A stretch of DNA of 64,000 bases from Bradyrhizobium sp. CCBAU 53421 (lineage in GTDB: Bacteria; Pseudomonadota; Alphaproteobacteria; Rhizobiales; Xanthobacteraceae): assembly GCF_015291625.1 (NCBI RefSeq), contig NZ_CP030047.1, forward strand, positions 8,798,501 to 8,862,500, read 5' to 3'. Positions 55,286-64,000 of this stretch are shown one piece after another (position 1 is the stretch's first letter; every line of letters begins with the position of its first letter). Below the pieces are notes generated by a model. That model was not told where the DNA came from. It made no database searches and saw nothing but the letters and a program-made list of their open reading frames with translations. The translations under genes and the position numbers were made by a program.

Positions 55286-56220
55286 CAGAGGAGCCGCGCG
55301 GGCGGCTTCAAGGGCGTGCCGCGCAGGAAATCCGCTGCCTTCATCGGCGCCTTGCCGGCGCGCTGCAGTTCGAGAATCCGGACCGCGCCATCGCCGCAGG
55401 CGATCGCGAGATTATCGTCGAGCACGTCGCCCGGCTCGCCCGAGCCCTTCGCCAGCTCGCAGCGCAGGATCTTGAGCCGCACCGGCTCGCCTTCGCCTGT
55501 GAGCTCGCACCAGGCGCCGGGGAACGGCGACAGCCCGTGAATGTGGCGCAGCACCGCGTGCGCCGGCTGCGTCCAGTCGATCCGTGCCTCGGCCTTCTCG
55601 ATCTTGGCGGCATAGGTGACGCCGTCCTCGCTCTGCTTCTTAAGCTGCAAGCCGCCGCGCCCGAGCGCCGCCATCGCGCGCACCATCAGATCGGCGCCGA
55701 GCGGCGCCAGCGCGTCGTGCAGATCGGATGCCGTCATGCTGTCGGTGATCGGCAGCCGCTCGGCCATCGCGACGTCGCCGGTGTCGAGGCCGACGTCCAT
55801 CTTCATCACCATCACGCCGCTCTCGGCGTCGCCGGCCATGATGGCGCGGTTGATCGGCGCGGCGCCGCGCCAGCGCGGCAGCAGCGAAGCATGCAGGTTG
55901 AAGCAGCCGAGCTTCGGCGCGTCGAGGATTGCCTGCGGCAGGATCATGCCGTAGGCGACGACGACGGCGGCATCAGCTTCATGCGCGCGAAATTCCTCGA
56001 GCGCTTCGTCTGTCTTCAACGTCTTCGGCGTCAGCACGGGAATGCCGAGCCGCCGCGCCTCCTGCTCGACCGGCGTCGGCTGCAATTGCAGGCCGCGCCG
56101 CCCGCCCGGCTTCGGCGCGCGGGTATAGACGGCCACGACCTCGTGGCCATGGGCCACCAGCTCCAGCAGCGTCGGCACCGCGAAATCGGGCGTGCCCATG
56201 AAGATCAGACGAAGAGGCAT
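55285..56220 (-). CDS. fmt: Methionyl-tRNA formyltransferase
   Basis: A 311-residue enzyme with the formyl-THF-binding core ([25 protein letters not shown]) and the signature [18 protein letters not shown]. The C-terminal domain (about 205-305) grips initiator tRNA. It formylates Met-tRNA for translation start. It follows def by 30 bases, the standard def-fmt pair. Confidence 0.96.
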   Translation of the reverse strand: MPLRLIFMGTPDFAVPTLLELVAHGHEVVAVYTRAPKPGGRRGLQLQPTPVEQEARRLGIPVLTPKTLKTDEALEEFRAHEADAAVVVAYGMILPQAILDAPKLGCFNLHASLLPRWRGAAPINRAIMAGDAESGVMVMKMDVGLDTGDVAMAERLPITDSMTASDLHDALAPLGADLMVRAMAALGRGGLQLKKQSEDGVTYAAKIEKAEARIDWTQPAHAVLRHIHGLSPFPGAWCELTGEGEPVRLKILRCELAKGSGEPGDVLDDNLAIACGDGAVRILELQRAGKAPMKAADFLRGTPLKPPARLL

Positions 56221-56250
56221 GCGATCGATTTCTTCCGAGAGTGAGCGGCG

Positions 56251-56778
56251 CTACTCCGCCGCGCGCTTGGCGGCCTTCTCGAATTTCTTGAAGACGCGGT
56301 CGCGCTTCAGCTTCGACAGATAGTCGACGAACAGCACGCCGTTGAGATGATCGATCTCGTGCTGGATGCAGGTGGCATAGAGCCCCTCGGCATCCTCCTC
56401 ATGCAGCTTGCCGTCGAGGTCGGTGAAGCGCAGGCGCACCCGCGCCGGGCGCTCGACCTCCTCGTAATATTCGGGGATCGACAGGCAGCCCTCTTCGTAG
56501 ACCGACAGCTCTTCCGAATGCGAGATGATCTCCGGATTGATGAACACCCGCGGCTGCGGCGTGGTCTCGCCGTTCTCGTCGCGCTTGGCGAGGTCCATGG
56601 TGATCAGCCGCAGCGGCTGCGCGACCTGGATCGCGGCAAGGCCGATGCCGGGCGCGTCATACATGGTCTCGAGCATGTCGTCGGCGAGCTTGCGGATCTC
56701 CGGCGTCACCTTCTCGATCGGTTTCGACACCAGCCGCAACTGCTTGTCCGGCAGGATGATGATTTCTCTTAAAGCCAT
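56251..56778 (-). CDS. def: Peptide deformylase
   Basis: A 175-residue metalloenzyme with all three motifs: [17 protein letters not shown] and QHEIDHLNG (metal-binding HExxH type). It removes the formyl group from nascent proteins. The C-terminus is Lys/Arg-rich. It is first in def-fmt-truA and divergent from rmuC. Confidence 0.96.
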   Translation of the reverse strand: MALREIIILPDKQLRLVSKPIEKVTPEIRKLADDMLETMYDAPGIGLAAIQVAQPLRLITMDLAKRDENGETTPQPRVFINPEIISHSEELSVYEEGCLSIPEYYEEVERPARVRLRFTDLDGKLHEEDAEGLYATCIQHEIDHLNGVLFVDYLSKLKRDRVFKKFEKAAKRAAE

Positions 56779-56948
56779 GGCGGCGATTTAAGCTGCGGGC
56801 CTGATGCGGTCAATGCGCTCAGGAACCCCTCCAGACAACCTTAACCACGTTTCTTCGCGGCGCATTAGCCGAGAAAATTAGGGAAGCCTTTACCATAAGT
56901 GTTCCCCCTTCGTTCGCCTCCAGCCGCGAATCGGGTACAAGGACTGGC

Positions 56949-58169
56949 ATGAACGAGATTCTGCTCACGATTGGCGACCTCCCGGTCCGCGTCTCCGACG
57001 CGATGATCGGCCTTGGCGCGCTGGCGCTGATCCTGCTGCTGGCCATCGCTGTGGTGATCGCCCGCGCCAGCCGGCGCGGCGCGGAACTCGCGATGGCCCA
57101 GGCCATCCGGGCCGACGAGCTGGAGGAGCGGCTCGCCGACATGCTGCGGGCCCAGAGCGAATCCTCCGGGCGGGTCGATGCCAAGGTTGATGCCTTCGCG
57201 CAGGCGCTGGCCGGCCGCCAGGCCGAGATGGCCCGCGCCGTCAACGAGCGGCTGGATTCGGTGACCCACCGGGTCGGCCAGTCGATGGAACAATCGACCC
57301 GCAACACGATGGATTCGCTGCGCGTGCTGCACGAGCGGCTCGGCATCATCGACCACGCCCACAAGAACCTCAACGAGCTCACCACCCAGGTGACGACCCT
57401 GCGCGACGTGCTCGCCAACAAGCAATCGCGCGGCGCGTTCGGCCAGGCGCGGATGGAGGCGATCGTCCAGGACGGCATGCCGAAGGGCTCGTTCGAGTTC
57501 CAGTACACGCTGACGTCGGGCAAGCGGCCGGACTGCGTGGTGTTCCTGCCCGACCAGCGCCCGCTGTGCATCGACGCGAAATTCCCGCTGGAGGCAATGA
57601 CCGCGCTGCACGACGCGCGCAGCGACGAGGAACGCAAATTCGCCAGCCAGCGGCTGCGCGCCGACGTGCTGAAGCATGTCAACGACATCGCGGAGAAGTA
57701 CCTGATCCCGGGCGAGACCCAGGACACTGCGCTGATGTTCGTGCCGTCGGAATCGGTCTATGCCGAGATCCATGACGGCTTCGACGACGTGATCCAGAAG
57801 GCCTATCGCGCCCGCGTCGTGCTGGTATCGCCCTCGCTCTTGATGCTGGCGATCCAGGTGATGCAGCAGATCCTGAAGGACGCCCGGATCCGCGACGCCG
57901 CCGACCAGATCCGCAACGAGGTGATGCATCTCGGCGACGACCTCACCCGCCTGCGCGATCGCGTGCTCAAGCTGCAGACCCATTTCGGCCAAGTCAACGA
58001 GGACGTCAGGCAGATCCTGATCTCCGCCGACAAGATCGAAAAGCGCGCCGGCCGCATCGAGGAACTCGACTTCAGCAAGGCCGAGACCCCGATCGAGGTC
58101 CCGCGTTTCGTCAAGCCCAGCACGTCCGAGCTGTTCCCCGCGCCGCGCAAGCTGCAGGCGGGGGAGTAG
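56949..58169 (+). CDS. rmuC: DNA recombination protein RmuC
   Basis: A 406-residue RmuC. It has an N-terminal membrane helix (ALALILLLAIAVVIARA), a long coiled coil (about 40-150), then the RmuC nuclease-like domain (PDCVVFLPDQRPLCIDAKFP, QDTALMFVPSESVYAE, RARVVLVSPSLLMLAIQV). RmuC limits inverted-repeat-driven rearrangement in E. coli, which is worth noting in a region full of palindromes. Standard length. Confidence 0.94.
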   Translation: MNEILLTIGDLPVRVSDAMIGLGALALILLLAIAVVIARASRRGAELAMAQAIRADELEERLADMLRAQSESSGRVDAKVDAFAQALAGRQAEMARAVNERLDSVTHRVGQSMEQSTRNTMDSLRVLHERLGIIDHAHKNLNELTTQVTTLRDVLANKQSRGAFGQARMEAIVQDGMPKGSFEFQYTLTSGKRPDCVVFLPDQRPLCIDAKFPLEAMTALHDARSDEERKFASQRLRADVLKHVNDIAEKYLIPGETQDTALMFVPSESVYAEIHDGFDDVIQKAYRARVVLVSPSLLMLAIQVMQQILKDARIRDAADQIRNEVMHLGDDLTRLRDRVLKLQTHFGQVNEDVRQILISADKIEKRAGRIEELDFSKAETPIEVPRFVKPSTSELFPAPRKLQAGE

Positions 58170-58194
58170 GAGTTGGTTTGCCGGAGGTGAATAG

Positions 58195-58260
58195 ATAGGC
58201 CTCTGGAATACTGGATCGCCCGGTCGAGCCGGGCGATGACAGTTTTTTTGGGGCCGAATC
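58195..58260 (+). repeat. Palindromic repeat G, copy 1
   Basis: A 66-base unit starting ATAGGCCTCTGG, with the perfect stem ATCGCCCGG/CCGGGCGAT and a T-run, ending CGAATC. It matches 58701-58766 at 63 of 66 positions in the same orientation. The stem plus T-run could also end rmuC transcription. Confidence 0.85.
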
Positions 58261-58398
58261 CGTTGCCGCATGCCCGTCCCTACCGCGCCCCATGCGTGCT
58301 GCAGACGGGCGAGTGAGTGTTATGATCGCGGCTAGCGCCATATAATCAGCTGTCATCGCCCGGCTTGACCGGGCGATCCAGTATCCCAGAGGCGGCAG

Positions 58399-58704
58399 TT
58401 GGGAGCACGCAGCTACTACGTCTACATCCTCGCCAGTCGCACCGGCGGCACGCTCTACATCGGTGTGACAAATGACCTCATTCGTCGTGTCGGCGAACAC
58501 AAGCTGAAACTCATCGACAGTTTCACTGAGAAATATGATGTCGTGAAGCTGGTCTATTTCGAACAGTTCGATGATCCCGAGAACGCGATCAGGCGCGAGA
58601 AGCGGCTGAAGAAATGGCCCCGCGCGTGGAAAATCTCCCTAATCGAGAAAGACAATCCGGACTGGATCGATCTTTACCCGGAGATTGCGGGTGGCGGCGG
58701 ATAG
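58399..58704 (+). CDS. Single-domain GIY-YIG nuclease
   Basis: A 101-residue stand-alone GIY-YIG domain: YYVYILASRTGGTLYIGVTN carries the two motif halves (YVYIL and LYIGV), followed by Arg in DLIRRVGEH and the family tail IRREKRLKKWPRAWKISLIE with NPDWIDLYPEI. Such small proteins (YhbQ/UPF0213-like) are predicted endonucleases. The start is TTG at 58399 with AGAGG upstream inside the repeat. The gene is tightly bounded by inverted copies of repeat G. Confidence 0.88.
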   Translation: MGARSYYVYILASRTGGTLYIGVTNDLIRRVGEHKLKLIDSFTEKYDVVKLVYFEQFDDPENAIRREKRLKKWPRAWKISLIEKDNPDWIDLYPEIAGGGG

Positions 58705-58766
58705 GCCTCTGGGATACTGGATCGCCCGGTCGAGCCGGGCGATGACAGTCTTTTTGGGGTCGAATC
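58701..58766 (+). repeat. Palindromic repeat G, copy 2
   Basis: The 66-base unit is a direct repeat of 58195-58260 with three mismatches. It supplies the stop codon TAG of the GIY-YIG gene and ends 15 bases before the AmpG-like gene. The internal stem and T-run could terminate the nuclease transcript. Confidence 0.85.
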
Positions 58767-58781
58767 TGATAACAACTCACC

Positions 58782-60158
58782 ATGACCGCACCTGAAGCCT
58801 TGTCAGACGCGTCCGCCAAGCCACCCGCTCCCCCGCCCGCCAGCTCCTGGCGCGACAGCTTCGCGGTGTACTTGCAGCCGCGAGTACTGATCGTGCTGCT
58901 GCTCGGCTTCTCCTCGGGCCTGCCGCTGGCGCTGTCGGGTTCGACACTGCAGGTGTGGATGAAGGAGGCCGGGGTCGATCTCGGCACCATCGGGCTGCTG
59001 GCGCTGATCGGCACGCCCTATACGCTGAAGTTCCTGTGGGCGCCGCTGGTCGATGCGCTACATGTGCCGCTGTTCACGCAGATGTTCGGGCGCCGCCGTG
59101 GCTGGCTGCTGCTCTCGCAACTGCTGCTGATCGCGGCGATCCTGGTGCTGGCGCTGGCCGATCCGGCGCGCTCGCCATGGTTTGCCGCGTTCGCCGCGCT
59201 GCTGGTCGCAACCGCCTCGTCGACGCAGGACATCGTGGTCGATGCCTTCCGCGTCGAAAGCCTGCCTGAAAGCGAGCAGGCCGCCGGCATGGCGTCGTAC
59301 GTCGCGGCCTATCGCGTCGGCATGCTGGTCTCGACCGCCGGCGCGCTGTTCATCGTCAGCGGCTTCGAGTCCGCTGGCCTGGTGCGCCCGTCGGCCTGGA
59401 TGTGGGGCTATGTGGTGATGGCCGCGCTGGTCGTGATCGGCATCGTCACGGCACTTGCTGCGACTGAGCCGGCCCAATCGAAAGGCGCGGAGGCGGCCAC
59501 GCATGCGCAGACCGCAGCCGAACGCGTGTTTCATGCGGCGCTCGGCGCATTCTCCGAGTTCCTCAGCCGCAAGGACGCCTTCGCGGCGCTCGCCTTCGTG
59601 GTGCTGTTCAAGTTCACCGATGCGTTTTCCGGCACGATGACCGCGCCGTTCGTGATCGACATCGGCTTTTCCAAGGTCGATTACGCCGCGATCGTGAAGG
59701 GCGTCGGCCTTGCCGCAACCCTGATCGGCGGATTTGCCGGCGGCTTCGTGGCGCGGCGCTATTCGCTGGCGACCAGCCTGTGGATCGGCGGCGTGCTGCA
59801 GGCGGTCGCCAATCTCTCGTTCTCCTGGCTCGCGCATGTCGGCGTCGATCAATGGGCGCTGGCGCTGGCGATCACCGCGGAGAATTTCACCAGCGCGATC
59901 GGCACCGTGATCTTCGTCGCCTACCTCTCGGCGCTGTGCCGCAATCCGCTGCACACCGCGACCCAGTACGCGCTGCTGACCGCGCTCGCCGCGGTCGGCC
60001 GCACCTATCTGTCATCGGGCGCGGGCTATGTCGCCAAGGCGGTCGGCTGGCAGATGTTCTTCGTGATCTGCGTGCTGGTCGCGATCCCGAGCCTGATCCT
60101 GCTCGCCTGGCTGCAGCGGCGCGGGCATTTTGACGAGCTGGGGCCGGTGCGGGTTTGA
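58782..60158 (+). CDS. ampG: AmpG-family muropeptide permease
   Basis: A 458-residue MFS protein of the AmpG type with about 12-14 helices. Family motifs include LLGFSSGLPLALSGSTLQVW, GTPYTLKFLWAPLVDAL, and the central QDIVVDAFRVESL. AmpG imports GlcNAc-anhydroMurNAc peptides for wall recycling and for sensing wall damage. It is flanked on both sides by repeat G copies and has no operon partner. Confidence 0.9.
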   Translation: MTAPEALSDASAKPPAPPPASSWRDSFAVYLQPRVLIVLLLGFSSGLPLALSGSTLQVWMKEAGVDLGTIGLLALIGTPYTLKFLWAPLVDALHVPLFTQMFGRRRGWLLLSQLLLIAAILVLALADPARSPWFAAFAALLVATASSTQDIVVDAFRVESLPESEQAAGMASYVAAYRVGMLVSTAGALFIVSGFESAGLVRPSAWMWGYVVMAALVVIGIVTALAATEPAQSKGAEAATHAQTAAERVFHAALGAFSEFLSRKDAFAALAFVVLFKFTDAFSGTMTAPFVIDIGFSKVDYAAIVKGVGLAATLIGGFAGGFVARRYSLATSLWIGGVLQAVANLSFSWLAHVGVDQWALALAITAENFTSAIGTVIFVAYLSALCRNPLHTATQYALLTALAAVGRTYLSSGAGYVAKAVGWQMFFVICVLVAIPSLILLAWLQRRGHFDELGPVRV

Positions 60159-60164
60159 CCCTCC

Positions 60165-60270
60165 GCTGTCATCACCCGGCTCGACCGGGTGATCCAGTAT
60201 TCCAGAGGCGTTCGCAGTTCAGTGGAGAGGCCGCGGCGTACTGGATCGCCCGGTCAAGCCGGGCGATGAC
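60165..60270. repeat. Repeat G inverted pair without a gene
   Basis: An inverted copy (60165-60209) and a direct copy (60232-60270) face each other across 22 bases, the same arrangement as around the GIY-YIG gene but empty. In the left copy the stem is ATCACCCGG/CCGGGTGAT: both arms changed together relative to the ATCGCCCGG form, so pairing is kept. Confidence 0.75.
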
Positions 60271-60288
60271 GCCGCAATTGGGGCGGCG

Positions 60289-60334
60289 ACTTCGCCACCA
60301 CGCTCCACTTCTACTTCGCCACCACGCTCCACTT
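60289..60334. repeat. Short tandem duplication across a stop codon
   Basis: ACTTCGCCACCACGCTCCAC occurs at 60289 and again at 60313 (24-base period, 22 bases identical). The second copy encodes the last codons of the minus-strand gene ending at 60311; the first lies just past its stop. Confidence 0.8.
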
Positions 60335-60739
60335 GGTGACGATGGCTTCGCTCATCTCGCCGGCGTCCTTGGCGCAGGCGATCTCGTCGACCTTCACCGA
60401 GATGGCCTTGCCGGAGAGGCTCTTGAGCTGCGCCGCCTGGGCGTCGTTGGTCGGAACGAGCTGGAAGGTTTCCGGCCCGGTTTCGAGGTTGCAGAGTCCG
60501 TTCGGCGGCGGCAGGCGGCGCGGCTCGCTGGTGATCTGGTAGGTCGCGACGCGCTTGCCGCGATTCTTGGCGTCGCGCACCTTCATGACGCCGAGTTCCC
60601 CCGACAGCACGTCGCCGGCCCGGATCATCTTGCCGGGCTTCTGCGGTGCGTCGCTCTGCTGTGCGAGCGCGCACGGCGCAGCAAAGGCTGCCGCCAGAAA
60701 CGCAAAGCCCAAGCGGACGCCGAATCGGTGTGTCGTCAT
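60311..60739 (-). CDS. Small exported protein of unknown function
   Basis: A 142-residue protein with a signal peptide (LGFAFLAAAFAAPCALAQQ). The mature part has a beta-rich look (VLSGELGVMKVRDAKNRGKR, ETFQLVPTNDAQAAQLKSL) and two Cys (NGLCNLE, EIACAKD) that may form a disulphide. It contains no known catalytic motif. It is convergent with ampG. Function unknown. Confidence 0.82.
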   Translation of the reverse strand: MTTHRFGVRLGFAFLAAAFAAPCALAQQSDAPQKPGKMIRAGDVLSGELGVMKVRDAKNRGKRVATYQITSEPRRLPPPNGLCNLETGPETFQLVPTNDAQAAQLKSLSGKAISVKVDEIACAKDAGEMSEAIVTKWSVVAK

Positions 60740-60883
60740 TTGCGGTGGTTCCGTATTTGATTCGTCAGAGCGTGGATGACCGTCCCCGAATCGTCGTCCA
60801 CCCTATCATTTTGTCTCAGTGCGATCTTTTCGACTTGTGTCCGAGCGCCTGGCGAACATCGCCGGATCGGGCTGTCGAGCGCG

Positions 60884-61489
60884 CTAGAACAGCGTCCGCT
60901 GCCGCATGGCTGCGGATAGCGTACCTTCATCGAGGTAATCAAGCTCGCCGCCAACAGGCACGCCATGCGCCAGCCGCGTCACCCGTACATTGGCCTCCGA
61001 CAGCAGGTCGGTGATGTAATGCGCGGTGGTCTGGCCATCGACGGTGGCGTTCAACGCGAGGATGATCTCGCTGACCTCCGCCGCATGCGCACGCGCCACC
61101 AGCTGATCGATGGTGAGATCCTGCGGACCGACGCCGTCGAGCGGCGACAGCGTGGCGCCGAGCACGTGATAGCGGCCATTGGTCGCATTGGCGCGCTCCA
61201 GCGCCCAGAGATCGGCGACGTCGGCGACCACGACGATGATCGAGGGATCGCGGCGCGGATCGGTGCAGACCGTGCAGGGGTTTTGTGTATCGATGTTTCC
61301 GCAGGTCTTGCAGACCTGGATTTTCTCGATAGCCACCTGCAGCGCCGCGGTCAGCGGCGTCATCAGGGCTTCGCGCTTCTTGATCAGATGCAGCGCCGCG
61401 CGCCGCGCCGAACGCGGACCAAGCCCGGGCAGCCGCGCCAGCAACTGGATCAGGCGTTCAATCTCGGGGCCGGCGACGCTTGCAGCCAT
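60884..61489 (-). CDS. recR: Recombination protein RecR
   Basis: A 201-residue RecR: helix-hairpin-helix ([20 protein letters not shown]), a four-Cys zinc motif (CKTCGN and CTVC), and a Toprim domain ([33 protein letters not shown]). It acts with RecF/RecO to load RecA at gaps. The ATG at 61489 gives the family length. It is the last gene of dnaX-ybaB-recR. Confidence 0.96.
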   Translation of the reverse strand: MAASVAGPEIERLIQLLARLPGLGPRSARRAALHLIKKREALMTPLTAALQVAIEKIQVCKTCGNIDTQNPCTVCTDPRRDPSIIVVVADVADLWALERANATNGRYHVLGATLSPLDGVGPQDLTIDQLVARAHAAEVSEIILALNATVDGQTTAHYITDLLSEANVRVTRLAHGVPVGGELDYLDEGTLSAAMRQRTLF

Positions 61490-61491
61490 TA

Positions 61492-61540
61492 GAGCATGAT
61501 CCGGAAAAGTGTGAAGCGGTTTTCCGAAGAGACCATGCTC
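61492..61540. repeat. Palindromic intergenic repeat (family A)
   Basis: GAGCATGATCCGGAAAA at the left is mirrored imperfectly by TTTTCC and CATGCTC at the right. It begins two bases upstream of the recR start codon, so it lies in the recR ribosome-binding region between ybaB and recR. Confidence 0.75.
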
Positions 61541-61598
61541 AAACAAAGAGCTGAAGCACGATGATCATTCATCTTAATCTCGTTAGTCTCGACGCGCT

Positions 61599-61919
61599 TT
61601 AAGTCGGACCAAATCCCGGCGGCAGGCCGAGCCCGCCGGTGAGCGCCATCATCTTCTCCTGCATCGCCGCCTCGGCCTTGCGGCGGGCATCGCCATGCGC
61701 GGTGACGAGCAGGTCCTCGAGCACCTCGCGTTCTTCCGGCTTCATCAGCGACGGATCGATCTTGATGCCCTTCACTTCCATCTTCGCGGTCATGCGCACC
61801 GCGACCAGGCCGCCGCCGGAAATGCCTTCGACCTCGACATTGCCGAGTTGCTCCTGCATTTCCTGCATCTTGGATTGCAGCTGCGCTGCCTGCTTCATCA
61901 TGCCAAGAAAATCAGCCAT
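61599..61919 (-). CDS. YbaB/EbfC-family nucleoid-associated protein
   Basis: A 106-residue protein beginning [20 protein letters not shown], with the family core [20 protein letters not shown] and [16 protein letters not shown]. YbaB proteins bind DNA as tweezer-like dimers. The short helical-beta sequence is full length. It lies between dnaX and recR, the conserved order. Confidence 0.94.
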   Translation of the reverse strand: MADFLGMMKQAAQLQSKMQEMQEQLGNVEVEGISGGGLVAVRMTAKMEVKGIKIDPSLMKPEEREVLEDLLVTAHGDARRKAEAAMQEKMMALTGGLGLPPGFGPT

Positions 61920-61942
61920 GCGTGCGTTCCTATCGCCAAATA

Positions 61943-63796
61943 TCAATCGTCGTCGCTGTCGGAAGTTTCAATCGGATCTTCGCCGGTCGCATCCGCCACC
62001 GGAACCTCGGCGGCAAGGCGGCGGACCTCGACCACCTTGGTGCCGGGAAAGCGCGCCAGCACCTCCTGCACACGCGGATCGGCCTCGGCGGCGCGCTGGT
62101 GCTCGCTGCGCGCCAATTCGTTCTGGGAACGCACGGTCGGTTGGCCGGCCTCGTTGGAGATGATCACGGTCCAGCGCCGACCGGTCCACAGTTCGAGCTT
62201 GCGCGACAGATCGGTGATGAGCGCGCGCTGCGCCTTCGGCTCGAGTGCGATCTCGAGCTGGCCGTCCTCGATGCGCACCAGCCGCACATCGGCCTCCAGC
62301 GCGCTCTTGGTCATGATGTCGCGCTTCTCGCCGGCAAGCGCGATCAATTGCGGAAAGCTTGATATCCGCAGCGCCGGCGCGGCATTGGCGACCGGCGCCG
62401 CCATCTGCGGCCGCGCGGCGAGATCGGCGCGCGGCGCCGCCTGCGGCGCGCGCACCGGCACTGAGGGCATGGCCGACATCGACGAGGCCGGCGCGCCGCG
62501 TGACGGGGACGAGGCGGCGGAGCCTGACGTCGCGAGGGCCGCGCCGCGGCCGTTCTGCTCGATCATCCGGATCGCCTCGTCCGGCGTCGGCAGGTCGGCG
62601 ACGTAGGCGATCCGCACCAGCACCATTTCGGCGGCCGCGGCCGGGCGCGTCGCGGTCTGCACCTCGGCGATGCCCTTGAGCAGCATCTGCCACATCCGCG
62701 ACAGCACCCGCGTCGACAGTTTTGCGGCGAACTCGCGCGCCCGCACCCGCTCGGTCTCGCCGAACGCGACATTGTCGGCGGTGCCCGGCACGAACTTCAC
62801 GCGGGTGACGAAATTGACGAACTCGGCCAGGTCGGACAGCACCACCACCGGATCGGCGCCGACATCGTACTGCGCGCGGAATTCGGCGAAGGCTGAGGCG
62901 ATATCGCCGCGCGCCAGCGAATCAAAGAGATCGATCACGCGGGTGCGGTCGGCGAGGCCGAGCATCTGCCTGACCGCGTCGGCCTTCACATTGCCCGCGG
63001 CATGGGCGATCGCCTGATCGAACAGCGACAGCGAATCGCGCACCGAGCCCTCTGCCGCGCGCGCGATGATGCCGAGCGCCTCGGGCTCGACCTCGACGCC
63101 TTCCTTGGCCGCGATATTGCCGAGATGCTGCATCAGCACGTCGGCCTCGACGCGGCGCAGGTCGAAGCGCTGGCAGCGCGACAGCACCGTGATCGGAACC
63201 TTGCGGATTTCGGTGGTGGCGAACACGAACTTGGCGTGCTCCGGCGGCTCCTCCAGCGTCTTCAGGAAGGCGTTGAACGCCGCCGTCGACAGCATGTGGA
63301 CTTCGTCGATGATGTAGACCTTGTAGCGCGCGCTCGCCGGCGCATAGCGCACGCTGTCATTGATCTGCCGGACATCGTCGACGCCGGTGTGGGACGCGGC
63401 GTCCATCTCCAGCACGTCCATGTGCCGGCTTTCCATGATCGCCTGGCAGTGCACGCCGAGGTCGGGCATGTGGATGGTCGGCCCCTTCACCGAGCCGTCC
63501 GGCTTCGCGTAATTCAAGGCGCGGGCGAGGATGCGCGCAGTGGTGGTCTTGCCGACCCCGCGGACGCCGGTCAGGATCCAGGCCTGCGGAATCCGCCCGG
63601 TCTCGAACGCGTTCGAAACCGTGCGCACCATGGCCTCCTGGCCGATCAGATCCTCGAAGCTGGAGGGGCGGTATTTGCGGGCGAGAACGCGGTAGGGCTT
63701 GGCGGTCTCAGGCGCGCCGCCGAGATCGAATCCGCCGTCAAGGCTTGCTTTGGCTGCGCCGTCGGACGGTTGGGAGGGGTCGCCAGCGTCATTCAT
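61943..63796 (-). CDS. dnaX: DNA polymerase III subunit tau/gamma
   Basis: A 617-residue clamp-loader subunit. Walker A is [12 protein letters not shown], Walker B/DExx is [10 protein letters not shown], the SRC motif is [10 protein letters not shown], and sensor 2 lies in [14 protein letters not shown]. The C-terminal part (from about 400) is an Ala/Pro-rich linker plus the tau-specific domain. The zinc module between Walker A and B is reduced to a single Cys ([10 protein letters not shown]). It is followed by ybaB and recR. Confidence 0.95.
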   Translation of the reverse strand: MNDAGDPSQPSDGAAKASLDGGFDLGGAPETAKPYRVLARKYRPSSFEDLIGQEAMVRTVSNAFETGRIPQAWILTGVRGVGKTTTARILARALNYAKPDGSVKGPTIHMPDLGVHCQAIMESRHMDVLEMDAASHTGVDDVRQINDSVRYAPASARYKVYIIDEVHMLSTAAFNAFLKTLEEPPEHAKFVFATTEIRKVPITVLSRCQRFDLRRVEADVLMQHLGNIAAKEGVEVEPEALGIIARAAEGSVRDSLSLFDQAIAHAAGNVKADAVRQMLGLADRTRVIDLFDSLARGDIASAFAEFRAQYDVGADPVVVLSDLAEFVNFVTRVKFVPGTADNVAFGETERVRAREFAAKLSTRVLSRMWQMLLKGIAEVQTATRPAAAAEMVLVRIAYVADLPTPDEAIRMIEQNGRGAALATSGSAASSPSRGAPASSMSAMPSVPVRAPQAAPRADLAARPQMAAPVANAAPALRISSFPQLIALAGEKRDIMTKSALEADVRLVRIEDGQLEIALEPKAQRALITDLSRKLELWTGRRWTVIISNEAGQPTVRSQNELARSEHQRAAEADPRVQEVLARFPGTKVVEVRRLAAEVPVADATGEDPIETSDSDDD

Positions 63797-63902
63797 GCGT
63801 CGATCCGCAACTTGGGTGTCTCTTCAGCCGGCGTGCGGATAGGAGCCGAAATCGAGCGCCGGGCGCGGAGACCGCCGTTCCAGCGCGATTCGCTCGGAAA
63901 AA

Positions 63903-64000
63903 CAGGTAGGAGACTGACGAGCGACCCGATCCGGACCTCGTTAGGGCTGCTTCCTTCCGGACCTGACCCGGTTGGCGAGTGGCTCGTCCACCGCCAATCT
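63903..64000 (-). ncRNA. ffs: Signal recognition particle RNA (4.5S type), possibly cut by the window edge
   Basis: The minus strand contains the universally conserved SRP domain IV apical loop GTCAGGTCCGGAAGGAAGCA with the GGAA tetraloop, and flanking arms (GACGAGC near the 5' side, GCTCGTC near the 3' side) that pair. The 3' end runs into a T-run (63896-63903). The 5' end may extend past the window. It stands upstream of dnaX, as in many alphaproteobacteria. Confidence 0.93.

Larger units (their letters stand above)
58350..58766. mobile_element. Possible GIY-YIG-bearing mini-element bounded by inverted repeats
   Basis: An inverted copy of repeat G at 58350-58393 and a direct copy at 58701-58766 face each other and enclose one gene. 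The left repeat ends 5 bases before the start codon at 58399, and the right repeat begins on the last codons of the gene (stop at 58702-58704). The fit of gene to repeat boundaries suggests one unit of about 417 bases. Confidence 0.55.

Overview
The window looks like chromosome from a high-GC alphaproteobacterium of the Bradyrhizobium/Rhodopseudomonas group. This rests on protein style, the gene order rpmH-rnpA-yidC-engB-argB and SRP RNA-dnaX-ybaB-recR, alphaproteobacterial family signatures, and dense small palindromic repeats in the intergenic gaps. There is no phage, plasmid, integrase or CRISPR array.

Layout. 0-2.4 kb: a NarL-type two-component pair. 3-6.9 kb: an alginate-lyase-like secreted protein, then a MarR / isochorismatase-fold / membrane protein / MFS transporter operon. 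6.9-15 kb: a polyhydroxyalkanoate (PHA) cluster (acyl-CoA ligase, MaoC hydratase, class-II-like PHA synthase, depolymerase, phasin, acyl-CoA dehydrogenase) with a divergent AraC-type regulator. 15.2-30.4 kb: a long minus-strand block of envelope genes. It holds two TonB-like proteins plus an STN-TonB_C fusion, an ECF sigma factor, FecR, a TpsB (ShlB/FhaC-type) barrel, a DUF2341-LamG-ExbB fusion, ExbD, a porin, a coiled-coil protein, a periplasmic PPIase, a YbjN protein and a lytic transglycosylase. 30.7-38.3 kb: a TetR-controlled sugar-type ABC importer in which one permease is fused to a strictosidine-synthase/SMP-30 beta-propeller and a second propeller gene follows. 38.4-44.4 kb: small secreted proteins, a YgiQ-type radical SAM protein, a fatty-acid hydroxylase, tRNA-Arg and an orphan histidine kinase. 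44.6-64 kb: housekeeping genes (ribosome, RNase P, YidC, EngB, ArgB, DapD, DapE, TruA, Fmt, Def, RmuC, AmpG, RecR, YbaB, DnaX, SRP RNA), with a palindromic repeat in almost every gap.

The best candidates for something little described are: (1) the 15.8-30.4 kb block, which reads as an energised outer-membrane machine. A TpsB pore without a TpsA substrate is linked to a TonB/ExbB/ExbD motor whose ExbB carries a large periplasmic lectin-like region, and FecI/FecR-type regulators lie upstream with a free-standing STN protein but no TonB-dependent receptor. (2) A single-domain GIY-YIG nuclease gene bounded by inverted copies of a palindromic repeat, with nuclease-less derivatives nearby, which resembles a tiny mobile unit. 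(3) The permease-beta-propeller fusion.

All start sites were chosen by reading ribosome-binding sites and family lengths. No database search was possible, so family names rest on recognised motifs.
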